Shown one piece after another: positions 45,926-56,224 of a DNA stretch of 64,000 nt (the stretch's first letter is position 1; each line of letters starts with the position of its first letter). Both the position numbers and the translations under genes were made by a program. The notes beneath the pieces were generated by a model, which was not told the DNA's origin, did not search any database, and saw only the letters and a program-made list of their open reading frames with translations. The stretch comes from Dasania marina DSM 21967 (GTDB lineage Bacteria > Pseudomonadota > Gammaproteobacteria > Pseudomonadales > Dasaniaceae), in contig NZ_KB891589.1 of NCBI RefSeq assembly GCF_000373485.1, forward strand, positions 2,412 through 66,411, read 5' to 3'.

Positions 45926-48324
45926 TGATTGTCTATTCGGAGAATAAGCAGCAGTTTGTAGATGATGTGCGTGGCAATATCATTCATGAAAAAATCCTGT
46001 TGGAATTTAAGCGCAGTCTTGGTCGCACGGTAGCCGAGAATGAAATAGCGTCTTGGCGTAACTCTATGCAGTTTATGGAGTCTGTTGTGAATGACCCCGA
46101 GATCCCTGCGGATGCGGGGGTATCGATTGAATACAATATTCCGCTAACCAATAACCGCGTTGATTTTATCCTGACGGGTAAAGATCATAATAACGTTGAT
46201 ACGGCGGTGATTGTTGAATTAAAGCAATGGTCAAAAGTTGAGACTACAAGCAAAGACGCCATTGTAAGAACCGCGCTGGGCGGTGGTGTGCGTGAAACAA
46301 ATCACCCTTCTTACCAAGCCTGGTCCTATGCGGCGTTAATAGAAGATTACAACGAAACTGTACGGCTGGAATCCATAGCGCTTAGGCCCTGTGCCTATTT
46401 ACATAATCTTGATTCCGCAGAGGCGATTAATGACCCTTGCTATCAAGAGCATATCAACAAAGCCCCGGTATTTATTTCAAAAGATGTCAAAAAGCTCAAT
46501 GCCTTTCTAAAGCAATTTGTTAAACACGGCGATACGACAGACATTATGTACCGTATCGAGCATGGCAAGATTAAACCCTCCAAAAATCTTGCTGATAGCT
46601 TAGTGTCTATGATTCAGGGTAATACCGAGTTTTTAATGATCGATGATCAAAAGCTGGTATATGAAACGGCAATTGATTTAGCGGTCAATAAGACTGCTGA
46701 TAAAAAGCAGGTATTGATTGTTGAGGGTGGGCCGGGTACAGGTAAATCGGTAGTGGCCATTAACCTGCTGGTTGAAATGACTAAGCGTGAAAAGGTTACT
46801 CAGTACGTCTCCAAAAATCAGGCGCCGAGGATGGTGTATAGCGCCCGCCTAAAAGGGTCTATCACTAAAGGGCGTATTGATAATCTATTTAAAGGTTCCG
46901 CTTCCTATACAGGTGTTGAATCCGGTTTCTTCGATGCGTTGATTATTGATGAGGCACATCGTCTTATCGCCAAGAACCGCTACAACAAAGATAGCGAAAA
47001 CCAGGTGAAGGAGTTGATCGCAGCCTCAAAACTGGCTGTGTTCTTTATCGATGAAGCACAAATGGTGACCTGGAGTGATATCGGCACCAAAGCTGAAATT
47101 CATCAATGGGCCGCCGAACTGGGCGCTGATGTGCAGGAGATGCAATTGCAATCCCAGTTTCGCTGTAATGGCTCCGACGGCTATCTAGCTTGGGTGGATG
47201 ACGCGGTACAGTTACGGGGTACGGCAAACCCAACGCTTGAAGGTATCGATTATGAATTCAAAGTCTTTGATGACCCTTGCGCATTAAGGCAGGCGATCCG
47301 CGATAAAAACCTAGAAGCGAATAAAGCCAGAATGGTGGCGGGGTATTGCTGGGATTGGGTGAGTGATTCCCGCAAGCAAGCCAATGACGCAGCGGCGATG
47401 GATATCGTCATTCCCCAATACGGGTTTGAAGCGCAATGGAACCTAGCCAACGATGGCAGCTTATGGATTATGGCGGGTAACTCGGTCAATGAAGTGGGAT
47501 GTATCCATACCTGCCAAGGCTTGGAATTGGATTATATCGGTGTGATCGTGGGCGAAGACCTTATCGTGCGTGATGGCGAAGTAATAACCGATGCCCACAA
47601 ACGCTCAAATATGGACGCCTCCATTCGCGGTTTTAAAAAATTGTTAAAAGAAAATCCCGATGCGGCAAAAGAAAAAGCCGATACGATTATTAAAAATACC
47701 TACCGCACATTGATGACCCGAGGCCAAAAAGGCTGCTACTTTTTTAGTGTTGACCCCGAAACCAATGCCTACTTTAAAGAGCGTGCTGAGGCAGTCTCAC
47801 TGGCAAGGCCCTTAATACCAACTGAAAAATATGCCGGTTTGCAGTTAGAAGTGGTTGATGTCCCAGATGAAGAGCGTTACGTCACCGCAATACCCTTGCT
47901 TAATATTAAAGCTGCTGCCGGTGGTTTTAGTATGGAGCAACACCTTGAGGTGTGTGACTGGGTGCGTTTGCCAGAGCCCTTTGAACATAAGCCCGGTTAT
48001 TTTGTAGCGCAGGTGGTGGGTGAATCCATGAACCGGCGTATACCTAATGGTGCTTGGTGTTTGTTTAAGCCGGATCAAGGTGGTTCGCGCAATGGCAAGA
48101 TTGTATTGGTGGAATCTTCGCATATTCAGGATACGGAGACTGGCAGTAGTTATACGGTAAAAAGTTATCACAGTGAGAAAGTGAGCAATGATGCAGGAGG
48201 GTGGGAGCACAGTAAGATTGTGTTGTCGCCGATGAGTAGTGTGGGTGTGTTTGGAGATGTTGTGTTGGTGGGTGAGCAGGTTGAGAGTTTTGGGGTGGTT
48301 GGTGAGTTTGTGGCGGTTTTGTGA
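45925..48324 (+). CDS. PD-(D/E)XK nuclease - DUF2075 helicase - S24 peptidase fusion
   Basis: A 799-residue three-part protein. The N-terminus is nuclease-like: NRVDFILTG then AVIVELKQW (Asp80, Glu98, Lys100). The middle is a Schlafen-group-3-like (DUF2075) helicase with GGPGTGKS (268-275), ALIIDEAHRL, FFIDEAQMV, CTCQGLELDYIGVIVG and YRTLMTRGQKGCYFF. The last 110 residues are an S24/LexA-type peptidase: VVGESMNRRIPNG (Ser701) and SYTVKSYHS (Lys746), so the Ser-Lys dyad appears intact. In LexA relatives this module self-cleaves when triggered. It could release or silence the helicase-nuclease after DNA damage or infection. It is coupled to MazG upstream. Confidence 0.88.
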   Translation: MIVYSENKQQFVDDVRGNIIHEKILLEFKRSLGRTVAENEIASWRNSMQFMESVVNDPEIPADAGVSIEYNIPLTNNRVDFILTGKDHNNVDTAVIVELKQWSKVETTSKDAIVRTALGGGVRETNHPSYQAWSYAALIEDYNETVRLESIALRPCAYLHNLDSAEAINDPCYQEHINKAPVFISKDVKKLNAFLKQFVKHGDTTDIMYRIEHGKIKPSKNLADSLVSMIQGNTEFLMIDDQKLVYETAIDLAVNKTADKKQVLIVEGGPGTGKSVVAINLLVEMTKREKVTQYVSKNQAPRMVYSARLKGSITKGRIDNLFKGSASYTGVESGFFDALIIDEAHRLIAKNRYNKDSENQVKELIAASKLAVFFIDEAQMVTWSDIGTKAEIHQWAAELGADVQEMQLQSQFRCNGSDGYLAWVDDAVQLRGTANPTLEGIDYEFKVFDDPCALRQAIRDKNLEANKARMVAGYCWDWVSDSRKQANDAAAMDIVIPQYGFEAQWNLANDGSLWIMAGNSVNEVGCIHTCQGLELDYIGVIVGEDLIVRDGEVITDAHKRSNMDASIRGFKKLLKENPDAAKEKADTIIKNTYRTLMTRGQKGCYFFSVDPETNAYFKERAEAVSLARPLIPTEKYAGLQLEVVDVPDEERYVTAIPLLNIKAAAGGFSMEQHLEVCDWVRLPEPFEHKPGYFVAQVVGESMNRRIPNGAWCLFKPDQGGSRNGKIVLVESSHIQDTETGSSYTVKSYHSEKVSNDAGGWEHSKIVLSPMSSVGVFGDVVLVGEQVESFGVVGEFVAVL

Positions 48325-48521
48325 TGCGAAGTAGATTGTATTTGAATAAAAAGTCACTGGCCCTTTGGCTTATATTACTCTGGCCAGAATTGCACTAAGT
48401 TAAGCCCATCTTAAGACTGATTTCAGTGGTAAAAAACACAATTCTAACCATTGATAATATTATTTATGATACTGCAAGTCTGATCTAATATATTTTCAGG
48501 TATGCGCTAGGAAAAGAATAA

Positions 48522-49451
48522 ATGAGTTCACAAGAGGATATCAACAAATACACATCTGTTAATTTGGATGATTACAATAACTGTTTGGGTGTATTAGAGC
48601 ACGAGCACACTGTTGACGGCTTAAGCGCACAAATTAGAATGCATTATATTAAGCTCGATGGAAATGGTCGCCCCATGGTTAAAGCGCTGGCAAAGATGCT
48701 TTACACCTATATTATCGACTACTGTATTGCCGCCAGAAATAGGCCGGAACTCCTTACCGCCCAACAATCAGCTAAGTTAATAAAGCAAGCTAGAGACCTT
48801 TTTCGGCACCCAGATATTACCGATGAATCTCCCGACAAAACTGGTGAGGCTGGTGAGCTACTTCTCTATTTCTTAATAGAGGCGGTATTGAATGCTCCAC
48901 AGGTAGTATCAAAAATGGAGCTAAAAACCAATCATAAGGATGAAGTAAAAGGCTCCGACGGAATTCATGCTCGTTTCAATCAAGACACAGGGTTAGTCGA
49001 TTTTTTCTTTGGTGAATCAAAAATTTATAAGGAGTCATCTTCAGCAATAGCTGATGCTATAAAAAGTATTGATCAATTTCACGATATTGAGATGTATCAA
49101 CACGAATTCACAATGGTAACTAAGCATTTTAAATATGCGGATGAGAAAATACGGGGTGCGATTTCTGACTTAATTATTCACGGAGAGCCTGGCCCCGATG
49201 TTTGTATTAACCATGCCTGTTTAATTGGCTATGACTTTAAAGGGTTTGACAGCCTGACAAACAAGGGAGCACCTGATGAAGTTCTCAAAGAATTTCTTGA
49301 TGCCTTCTTAAAAGATGGAAGCAGGCTAACCAAATTAATCCAGAAAAGATTTAATGAATTTGACAACAAGCATATTAAATTTGATGTTTTTTTCCTGCCT
49401 TTCCCTTCTGTAGTAGAATTTAGAAATGCATTTAACGCGGCGCTTGATTAA
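48522..49451 (+). CDS. hamA: Hachiman protein HamA (DUF1837)
   Basis: A 309-residue DUF1837 protein. The nuclease signature is GEAGELLLYFLIEAVL (about 109-124), KGSDGIHARF (Asp146) and VDFFFGESKIYKE (Glu165-x-Lys167), a PD-(D/E)XK pattern. AGGAAAAG precedes the ATG. Ten bases downstream is the GTG of the helicase gene, giving the standard hamA-hamB order. In Hachiman the HamA nuclease is held by HamB and released on sensing damaged or phage DNA, with loss of DNA in the infected cell. Confidence 0.92.
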   Translation: MSSQEDINKYTSVNLDDYNNCLGVLEHEHTVDGLSAQIRMHYIKLDGNGRPMVKALAKMLYTYIIDYCIAARNRPELLTAQQSAKLIKQARDLFRHPDITDESPDKTGEAGELLLYFLIEAVLNAPQVVSKMELKTNHKDEVKGSDGIHARFNQDTGLVDFFFGESKIYKESSSAIADAIKSIDQFHDIEMYQHEFTMVTKHFKYADEKIRGAISDLIIHGEPGPDVCINHACLIGYDFKGFDSLTNKGAPDEVLKEFLDAFLKDGSRLTKLIQKRFNEFDNKHIKFDVFFLPFPSVVEFRNAFNAALD

Positions 49452-49460
49452 GGTTGATCT

Positions 49461-51995
49461 GTGAACACTTCTGTAACTGAAAATATAGACGCACTAATAC
49501 GAAATCTAGAAATTGCAAGTATTTGTAAGCAGTTTCCAGCCGACTTACAATCAGATAAAAAAATTACTTTCGATGATAGAGAGATCAATAGCTTAGCCGG
49601 CTACTCATCCATTCTGTCCCTTTCAGATAACCCAAATGAAATCTCCTTGTCTTATGAAATAATTACAAGGTTAATTGAATATACCAACGGGGAATGCAGT
49701 AAGGTAATTTCCGCTGCCGACCTTATTCTTTCACGAATAGGTAATTTCCCTAGCCGGTCATTACTTCGAGACAGACATGTAAGTTCAAATTCAGGGGCGA
49801 TGTCGCCTGCATTAAAGCTAGAATCTATCGCCAGGGAAGCAGAAAATACTATTTACATGGATGAAGAAAGAAGCACTTTGTTAACTGATTTTCAGTATAA
49901 ATTTCTTAGATCTCTTGATAATGAGGAATCGCTTAGCGTTTCTGCTCCAACCTCTGCAGGAAAGTCATTTGTTCTTAATTTAGATCTCGTTAGAAAAATA
50001 AAAGCTGATTCTGGACAAAGCATTGTCTATGTGGTTCCTACTAGAGCGTTAATATCGGAAGTTTCATACAGGATCCGAACAACCCTCAGAAATGAGGGGC
50101 TGGGTGATGTCATTGTCAGAACGGCTCCGTTCCCGGTGGCCAAGGAAAAAATTAAAAAAGCTGTTGTCTATGTTTTAACTCAAGAGCGTTTAATGAGCTT
50201 CCTCAACTCTCAAGATGGCAAGCCATTTATTTCATCGTTAATTGTTGATGAGGCGCATGAAATACAAAATGGAAAAAGAGGGATTATTCTACAAAATGCT
50301 ATCGACATTGCACTCTCTCGATTTAACTCAGTAAAAATACTGTTCGCAAGCCCGCTGATTAAAAACCCCGCATATTTTTTATCCCTATTCGGGAGGGTTT
50401 CTAACGGGAAGTATTTTGTCGAACAGGTATCTCCAGTTTCACAAAACCTAATTTTAGTTTATGAGGTTAAGCTAAAGCCTAAAAAACTTGAGATATCTCT
50501 ATTAAGCAGAAATGAAATAATACCTGTTGGCCAAGTCGATATAAAATTTAAGTTCAGAAACAAAAAGTCTATGCAGCGGGCAAATTTGGCACTTGCCATT
50601 AGCTCGAAAAAAGAATCCGTAATATCATTCTCTAATGGACCCGCGCAAGCCGAAAATGTTGCCTGCGACGTCTCCGATCTATCACCTGATTTTCAGCCAT
50701 CCGAAGAAATAATAGCATTTGTTGACTTCCTGAAACGTGAAGTTCATGAAGAGTACCCGTTGGCTAAGTGCATAATGAGCGGCGTTGCCTTTCATTACGG
50801 TAACATGCCATCCCTCGTTAGATCCGGCGTGGAAAGTTTATTTAAAAATGGCCACATTAAAATTATTTGTTGCACAAGCACACTTCTTCAAGGCGTAAAC
50901 CTTCCAGCTAAACACATTATTATTGAAAATCCGATGTCTGGCGACTCTCCCATGACTAGGGCAGATTTTTTAAATCTGGCAGGAAGGGCTGGTCGCTTGC
51001 TACATGAGTTTCATGGCAATATCTGGTGCATTAGACCAAGTGAATGGAATAGCGATTGTTATAGCGGTGAACGGCTACAAGAGATATCCTCCGCCATTAG
51101 CAATGTAATGGCAGACGGAGGGTTATCAGTGCAAGGACTGCTAGACGATACAGTCACGGCAAAAAATGATGTGGACGACTCCGAAGCCGAAGCAGCTTTT
51201 GGTAAGCTATATCATGATTATTTAGTCGATCCAGAGCTAAATTTTATTGAAAACTATCGCAATGAATACAACTCAGATGCTCTTGATAAAACCATTAATG
51301 CATTACAAGGGGTAAAAGTATCACTCCCTCTAACTATACTCGAAAATAACCAGTCTTTGAGACCCGATCACCTTCAAGACCTATATGAATATTTAAAAAA
51401 TGATACAAACATAGCTGATGCGATGCCCATGTCTCCATATACGGAGGGGGCAAAAGGAAGAATGGAGGAAATATTTGTAGTTTTAGCAAGTTGCTTTGAA
51501 TGGAACGTTAGTGATACCTACATGTCATGGGTTAGTTTTTTAGCATATAAGTGGGTATGGGGTGAGTCCATTGGAAGAATTTTGTCTGATCGTGTTGCGT
51601 ATAAAAAAGAGAAGGATCCCAATATTAGTGTTTCTTCGGTTATTCGAGGCTGTCTCGGCGTTTTGGAAGAAGCGATTCGCTTCAGGTTAGTTAAATACTT
51701 CTCTGCATATATTGAAATATTAAAACACGTAGCTACAGAAAACGGAGTTGAAGATGAGATGGAAAGTGTCGAGCCATATCATATCTACTTAGAATTTGGA
51801 TCATGTAATCGGCACGCGCTAAACCTTATGGCTCTTGGAATATCGAGATTTACAGCGTTACATTTAGAAAATAGATTTGATCTTCCTAGCGATGTTGAAG
51901 CAGAGGCATATCTTGAGAAAATGCAAACAATGAACGTAGATGCGATAAATATGCCCGCCCTATGTAAGCAGGAAATAAAAGATATTATTTCGTAA
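49461..51995 (+). CDS. hamB: Hachiman helicase HamB
   Basis: An 844-residue SF2 helicase starting at GTG 49461. Motifs: DFQYKFLRSL (Q motif region), SAPTSAGKSF (Lys168), VVPTRALISEVSYRI, LIVDEAHEIQNGKRG (DEAH 263-266), CCTSTLLQGVNLPAKHIII and LNLAGRAGRLL. The size and architecture fit HamB. The C-terminal 300 residues are unassigned but typical for the family. It is co-operonic with hamA. No further gene joins the unit; a 118-bp gap follows. Confidence 0.92.
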   Translation: MNTSVTENIDALIRNLEIASICKQFPADLQSDKKITFDDREINSLAGYSSILSLSDNPNEISLSYEIITRLIEYTNGECSKVISAADLILSRIGNFPSRSLLRDRHVSSNSGAMSPALKLESIAREAENTIYMDEERSTLLTDFQYKFLRSLDNEESLSVSAPTSAGKSFVLNLDLVRKIKADSGQSIVYVVPTRALISEVSYRIRTTLRNEGLGDVIVRTAPFPVAKEKIKKAVVYVLTQERLMSFLNSQDGKPFISSLIVDEAHEIQNGKRGIILQNAIDIALSRFNSVKILFASPLIKNPAYFLSLFGRVSNGKYFVEQVSPVSQNLILVYEVKLKPKKLEISLLSRNEIIPVGQVDIKFKFRNKKSMQRANLALAISSKKESVISFSNGPAQAENVACDVSDLSPDFQPSEEIIAFVDFLKREVHEEYPLAKCIMSGVAFHYGNMPSLVRSGVESLFKNGHIKIICCTSTLLQGVNLPAKHIIIENPMSGDSPMTRADFLNLAGRAGRLLHEFHGNIWCIRPSEWNSDCYSGERLQEISSAISNVMADGGLSVQGLLDDTVTAKNDVDDSEAEAAFGKLYHDYLVDPELNFIENYRNEYNSDALDKTINALQGVKVSLPLTILENNQSLRPDHLQDLYEYLKNDTNIADAMPMSPYTEGAKGRMEEIFVVLASCFEWNVSDTYMSWVSFLAYKWVWGESIGRILSDRVAYKKEKDPNISVSSVIRGCLGVLEEAIRFRLVKYFSAYIEILKHVATENGVEDEMESVEPYHIYLEFGSCNRHALNLMALGISRFTALHLENRFDLPSDVEAEAYLEKMQTMNVDAINMPALCKQEIKDIIS

Positions 51996-52113
51996 TAATA
52001 AAGTAATAATAATTTCAAAAGATTGGGCCAGTTCTTACATTTTGCAGAGACTAAAATAAATGTGTGATTACAAGGCCGTTCACTGATAATTGAATATAAA
52101 AAATAATGATATT

Positions 52114-52526
52114 ATGAAAAAACAACTCGATGTCACTGCGGCGATAATAGTCAAAAACAATAAAGTCTTCGCTGCCTGCCGTAAGGTTGGAATTCATCTG
52201 GCGGGCTATTGGGAATTCCCGGTGGCAGATTAGAAGAAGGCGAAACCCCTGAGGGCTGCTTAGCCCATGAGTTAAAAGAAGAACTTAATATCACTACCCA
52301 CGTTGGTGCCTTTGTCGGTGAAAGCATTTATGACTATGGCACTAAGGTTGTACGTTTAATGGCTTATCAGGTTGAGTACTTGGCTGGTGACTTTGAATTG
52401 ATTGATCACGATGAAATGCGTTGGCTGGCTTTGGATGAAATGAGTAGCGTTCAGTGGGCGCCGGCCGATATTCCCTTGGTAAAAAAGTATGTAATTATGA
52501 CTAAATCCCTAATAGAGAAAACATAA
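52114..52526 (+). pseudogene. MutT-like Nudix hydrolase gene with frameshift
   Basis: Frame 1 from ATG 52114 reads MKKQLDVTAAIIVKNNKVF then LAGYWEFP and stops 4 codons later. The next frame continues GGRLEEGETPEGCLAHELKEELNI, the rest of a complete Nudix box, through to TAA 52526. One missing G in CCCGG(G)TGGC near 52219-52222 would restore a single MutT-like protein of about 137 residues (8-oxo-dGTP or other NTP pyrophosphohydrolase). It ends five bases before the next nuclease-helicase gene. It may be a real mutation, a programmed slip or a sequencing error. Confidence 0.85.
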
Positions 52527-52530
52527 GCTA

Positions 52531-54504
52531 ATGAATAGAGCTTACTATAAAAATACTATTGCTAGTTTCTGTACGGATGACCAAGATCATATTATGGGTA
52601 AGATGGTGGTTGAACATCATTTTGCGCTACTAGGCACTCAACGCGATGCCTGGGTTGAACAGATTTTATTGCTGCAATCAATACTGAGTACGTTTTCTGG
52701 TCATATCTATTTCGAATATTCAATTCCGAGGATGGGTAAGCGCATCGATGTTTTATTAATTATCGGTGGTGTTATCTTTGTGGTTGAATTTAAGGTTGGG
52801 GCTTCTTCTTTTTTAGGGGCTGATCTTGATCAAGTCACTGACTATGCTCTCGATTTACGTAATTTCCATGAAGGTAGTCATGACGCATACATTGCACCTA
52901 TATTAGTCTCTACTGATTTTAAAGGTGACCCTGGTACTGATCTCACTCAACCGAGAGATAAGTTGTTTTCACCCATCTGCTGTAATGGGGCTAAATTAGA
53001 GCAGGTTATTTCTCGTGTTTTAGCCTTAATCACTGGTACATCTCTTGATACGGCTTACTGGGAATCTAGTGGCTATAAGCCTACACCCACGATCATTGAG
53101 GCGACACTAGCGCTATACAATGGGCATTCAGTGGTGGATATATCCCGTAGTGATGCTGGTGCAATCAACTTAAGTAAAACCTCTGAGTCAGTTGCAAAAA
53201 TTATTAAATATTCACGTGCAAATAATGAGAAGGCGATTATTTTTGTCACCGGGGTTCCGGGCGCGGGAAAAACATTGGTGGGTTTAAACGTGGCTACCGC
53301 GCACATCGACAAAGATGATGAGTTGTACAGTGTGTTTTTATCGGGTAATGGCCCCTTGGTATCTATTCTTCAAGAAGCGCTAGCTAGAGATAAAGTCGAA
53401 CGTAGCAAAGATAAGGGTGAAAAGATACGAATTGGAGAAGCGAGGAGCGAAGTCAAAGCCTTTATCCAAAATGTGCATCACTTTCGGGATGATGGTTTGG
53501 CTAATCTTGAACAAGCACCAATAGAACATGTTGCACTGTTTGATGAGGCTCAGCGGGCTTGGGATAAAAAGCAGACTGTCGACTTTATGAGGATGAAAAA
53601 AGGGCAACCCAACTTCAACCAGTCGGAGCCTGAGTTTTTAATTTCCTGCATGGATAGGCATAGGGATTGGGCTGTTGTAGTTTGTTTGGTGGGTGGTGGT
53701 CAGGAGATCAATAAGGGAGAAGCTGGTATCTTTGGTTGGTCGCAAGCGGTTAAAGAGTCTTTTCCTGACTGGAAAATTTATGCGTCTGATCAGTTATCTG
53801 ATAGTGAGTATGGTGGCGAAACTACTATTGAAGATTTACGTTCTATTAAAGGGTCAACGTTCATTCCTCAATTGCATTTAAAGTCGTCTATGCGTTCATT
53901 TCGAAGCGAGAATGTTTCACTTTTCGTCAAACAGCTTCTTGATCTGGAGTTGTCGCAGGCTCAAGATACTTTTAAAGAAATATCCGAAAACTACCCCATC
54001 GTTTTAACACGTAATCTAGAGACTGGGCGGGAGTGGTTGCGTGAGCAGGCAAGGGGGTCTGAGCGCTATGGCATAGTTGTTTCTTCCCAAGCTGAGCGTC
54101 TGCGACCATTGGGTGTGCACGTTAAAGCGCCTGTTAATCCTGTTAATTGGTTTTTGGATGGCAAAGATCATGTGCGTTCGTCTTATTATTTAGAGGATGT
54201 GGCGACTGAATTTCATGTTCAGGGTTTGGAGTTGGATTGGGCGTGCTTGGTTTGGGATGCGGATTTCAGATATACGCCAGAAGGGTGGAACAACTTTTCA
54301 TTCAGAGGCAATAAGTGGCAACGTATAAAAAAAGAAGAACGCCAGATATACCAAAAGAACGCCTACCGCGTTTTGTTAACCCGGGCACGACAAGGCATGG
54401 TTGTGGTTGTACCGGAAGGTGATGATAACGATTTAACCAGGCCTCGGAGTTATTACGATGATACCTATCGATATCTAGAAGAGGTTGGTCTTAAAGTCGT
54501 GTGA
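52531..54504 (+). CDS. PD-(D/E)XK nuclease - DUF2075 helicase
   Basis: A 657-residue protein related in build to the one at 45925 but without the peptidase tail. The N-terminal nuclease-like site is [10 protein letters not shown] then [10 protein letters not shown] (Asp73, Glu86, Lys88). The Schlafen-group-3-like helicase has [15 protein letters not shown] (Lys247), [44 protein letters not shown] and [14 protein letters not shown]. It follows the frameshifted Nudix gene by 4 bp. Such two-domain proteins occur as single-gene defence candidates; the substrate is unknown. Confidence 0.88.
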   Translation: MNRAYYKNTIASFCTDDQDHIMGKMVVEHHFALLGTQRDAWVEQILLLQSILSTFSGHIYFEYSIPRMGKRIDVLLIIGGVIFVVEFKVGASSFLGADLDQVTDYALDLRNFHEGSHDAYIAPILVSTDFKGDPGTDLTQPRDKLFSPICCNGAKLEQVISRVLALITGTSLDTAYWESSGYKPTPTIIEATLALYNGHSVVDISRSDAGAINLSKTSESVAKIIKYSRANNEKAIIFVTGVPGAGKTLVGLNVATAHIDKDDELYSVFLSGNGPLVSILQEALARDKVERSKDKGEKIRIGEARSEVKAFIQNVHHFRDDGLANLEQAPIEHVALFDEAQRAWDKKQTVDFMRMKKGQPNFNQSEPEFLISCMDRHRDWAVVVCLVGGGQEINKGEAGIFGWSQAVKESFPDWKIYASDQLSDSEYGGETTIEDLRSIKGSTFIPQLHLKSSMRSFRSENVSLFVKQLLDLELSQAQDTFKEISENYPIVLTRNLETGREWLREQARGSERYGIVVSSQAERLRPLGVHVKAPVNPVNWFLDGKDHVRSSYYLEDVATEFHVQGLELDWACLVWDADFRYTPEGWNNFSFRGNKWQRIKKEERQIYQKNAYRVLLTRARQGMVVVVPEGDDNDLTRPRSYYDDTYRYLEEVGLKVV

Positions 54505-54716
54505 GATTTATGGGTTTAGAGTCCTTAAATCCTATTGATTAATTTAACGGGGGAGAGTCGCTAAATCAATCGGTGGGCCAGAGCCCTTATTCGCTCTAGC
54601 TAGGCTAGTGACTGTGTTCGGGCCTTACGCCTGCTAATCATAGCTTCCACTAACTTAATGGGCCGTAAATAGGCTAAAATCACTAGCCATTACCTTAGCC
54701 CGAGCCCTTTATATCA

Positions 54717-55907
54717 ATGACTACTGTTACAACAGCAACCAGCTTTAAAGAGCTTGGCCTTATAGCACCCTTGCTGGCTCGATTAACTGAGCTGGAATAT
54801 ACGCAACCTACGCCCATTCAAGCGCAAGCCATCCCTAGTGTATTAGCAGGCCGTGACCTAATAGCAGGGGCCAATACCGGTTCGGGTAAAACAGCTACCT
54901 TTGCGCTGCCACTATTACAACAATTAAGCCTTGAATTGCCCTCAACTCGCGGCAGTAAGCAGGGTAATTTTGTGACTGGGCTTATTTTGGTGCCCACCCG
55001 TGAGCTGGCCAAGCAAGTTGCTGACAGTATTCGCTCTTATGCGGCGCACCTTAACGGCGAGGTTAAAACCGTTGCCGTGTTTGGTGGTGTATCAGCCAAT
55101 ACGCAAATGCTGGCATTACGCGGCGGCACCGACATTTTAGTGGCTACCCCTGGCCGCTTACTCGATTTGATTGCAAGTAATGCCATTAAGCTTGATAGGG
55201 TAAAAACCCTAGTGCTTGATGAAGCCGACCGCATGTTAAGCCTAGGATTTGCTGACGAGCTCGCTGAGCTGTTGGCGCTTATGCCTAATAGGCCTGGGAA
55301 AAAGCAAAAACAGATTTTGTTATTTTCAGCGACCTTTCCTGACAAGGTACAGGCTTTAACCCAGCAATTGCTTAACAACCCCATCGAAATACAAGTACAA
55401 AGTGCCGACACTAGCACCTTAGTACAACGTGTTTTTACCGTTAACAAGGGTGAAAAAACCGCCGTATTAGCGCATTTAATAAAGCAAAACCAATGGCAAC
55501 AAGCGCTGGTATTCGTTAACGCCAAATACCGTTGTGTGCACATAGCTGAAAAACTCGCTAAACGTGGCATTACCGCAAAAGTGTTTCATGGCGATCAAAG
55601 CCAAGGTGCACGTACCCGCGTGCTTAATAACTTTAAGTCAGGTGAGGTTGAAGTATTAATTGCAACGGATATTGCTGCCCGTGGTATAGACATTGAAAAA
55701 CTGCCTGTGGTGATTAATTTTGACTTACCTAGAAGCCCAGCAGATTACATGCACCGTATTGGTAGAAGTGGCCGTGCCGGTGAAGTGGGCTTAGCCATAT
55801 CGCTTATCGACCATGAAGATTATCATCATTTCAGCGTTATCGAAAAAAAGAACAAGGTCAGGCTTGAACGTGAGCAAGTTGAGGGTTTTGAAGCTGATGA
55901 GCTGTAG
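54717..55907 (+). CDS. DEAD-box RNA helicase (RhlE-like)
   Basis: A 396-residue helicase with the complete DEAD-box motif series: SFKELGL, PTPIQAQAIP (Q motif), AGANTGSGKTA, PTRELAKQ, GGTDILVATPGRLLDL, LVLDEADRML, LFSATFP, FVNAKY, ARGIDIEKLPVVINFDLP and HRIGRSGRAG. It is the size of RhlE without long C-terminal tail. It unwinds short RNA duplexes in ribosome or RNA metabolism. It looks like a chromosomal gene that borders the second defence island. Confidence 0.92.
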   Translation: MTTVTTATSFKELGLIAPLLARLTELEYTQPTPIQAQAIPSVLAGRDLIAGANTGSGKTATFALPLLQQLSLELPSTRGSKQGNFVTGLILVPTRELAKQVADSIRSYAAHLNGEVKTVAVFGGVSANTQMLALRGGTDILVATPGRLLDLIASNAIKLDRVKTLVLDEADRMLSLGFADELAELLALMPNRPGKKQKQILLFSATFPDKVQALTQQLLNNPIEIQVQSADTSTLVQRVFTVNKGEKTAVLAHLIKQNQWQQALVFVNAKYRCVHIAEKLAKRGITAKVFHGDQSQGARTRVLNNFKSGEVEVLIATDIAARGIDIEKLPVVINFDLPRSPADYMHRIGRSGRAGEVGLAISLIDHEDYHHFSVIEKKNKVRLEREQVEGFEADEL

Positions 55908-56023
55908 TTGTAGAATTGTAGAATTGTAGGTGATGCAAAAGGCAAAACCTGACGCTGCTTTCTCCTCCTTTCTCCTGACGCCACTTCCCAAGCCGCGACA
56001 GTGCTAGCCGAAGTGCATTTGGT

Positions 56024-56078
56024 GGGGTCAGATCAGATAAGACTTTTTAAATAAAGGTTTAAAGTCTTATCTGACCCC
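56024..56078. repeat. GGGGTCAGATAAGAC palindromic repeat, copy 1
   Basis: An interspersed palindrome: GGGGTCAGATCAGATAAGAC at the left and GTCTTATCTGACCCC at the right, with AT-rich loop AAATAAAGGTTT. It can form a 15-bp stem. The preceding text GTGCTAGCCGAAGT also recurs at 56641. Related words flank the MITE-like elements. Much of 55908-56224 is this repeat and its flanks. Confidence 0.8.
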
Positions 56079-56224
56079 GCTTATGGCAGGGTTGTTTTGG
56101 CTGGTTGTGTGTTAGAAATGGGAAAAACTATGCCCAATTACTCCTTGCTAGTGGGTTTAAATAAGGTGGGTTATATGGCGGATCTCACCGCTATACATAT
56201 TCGATCAGCAACAAGGAACGTGCT

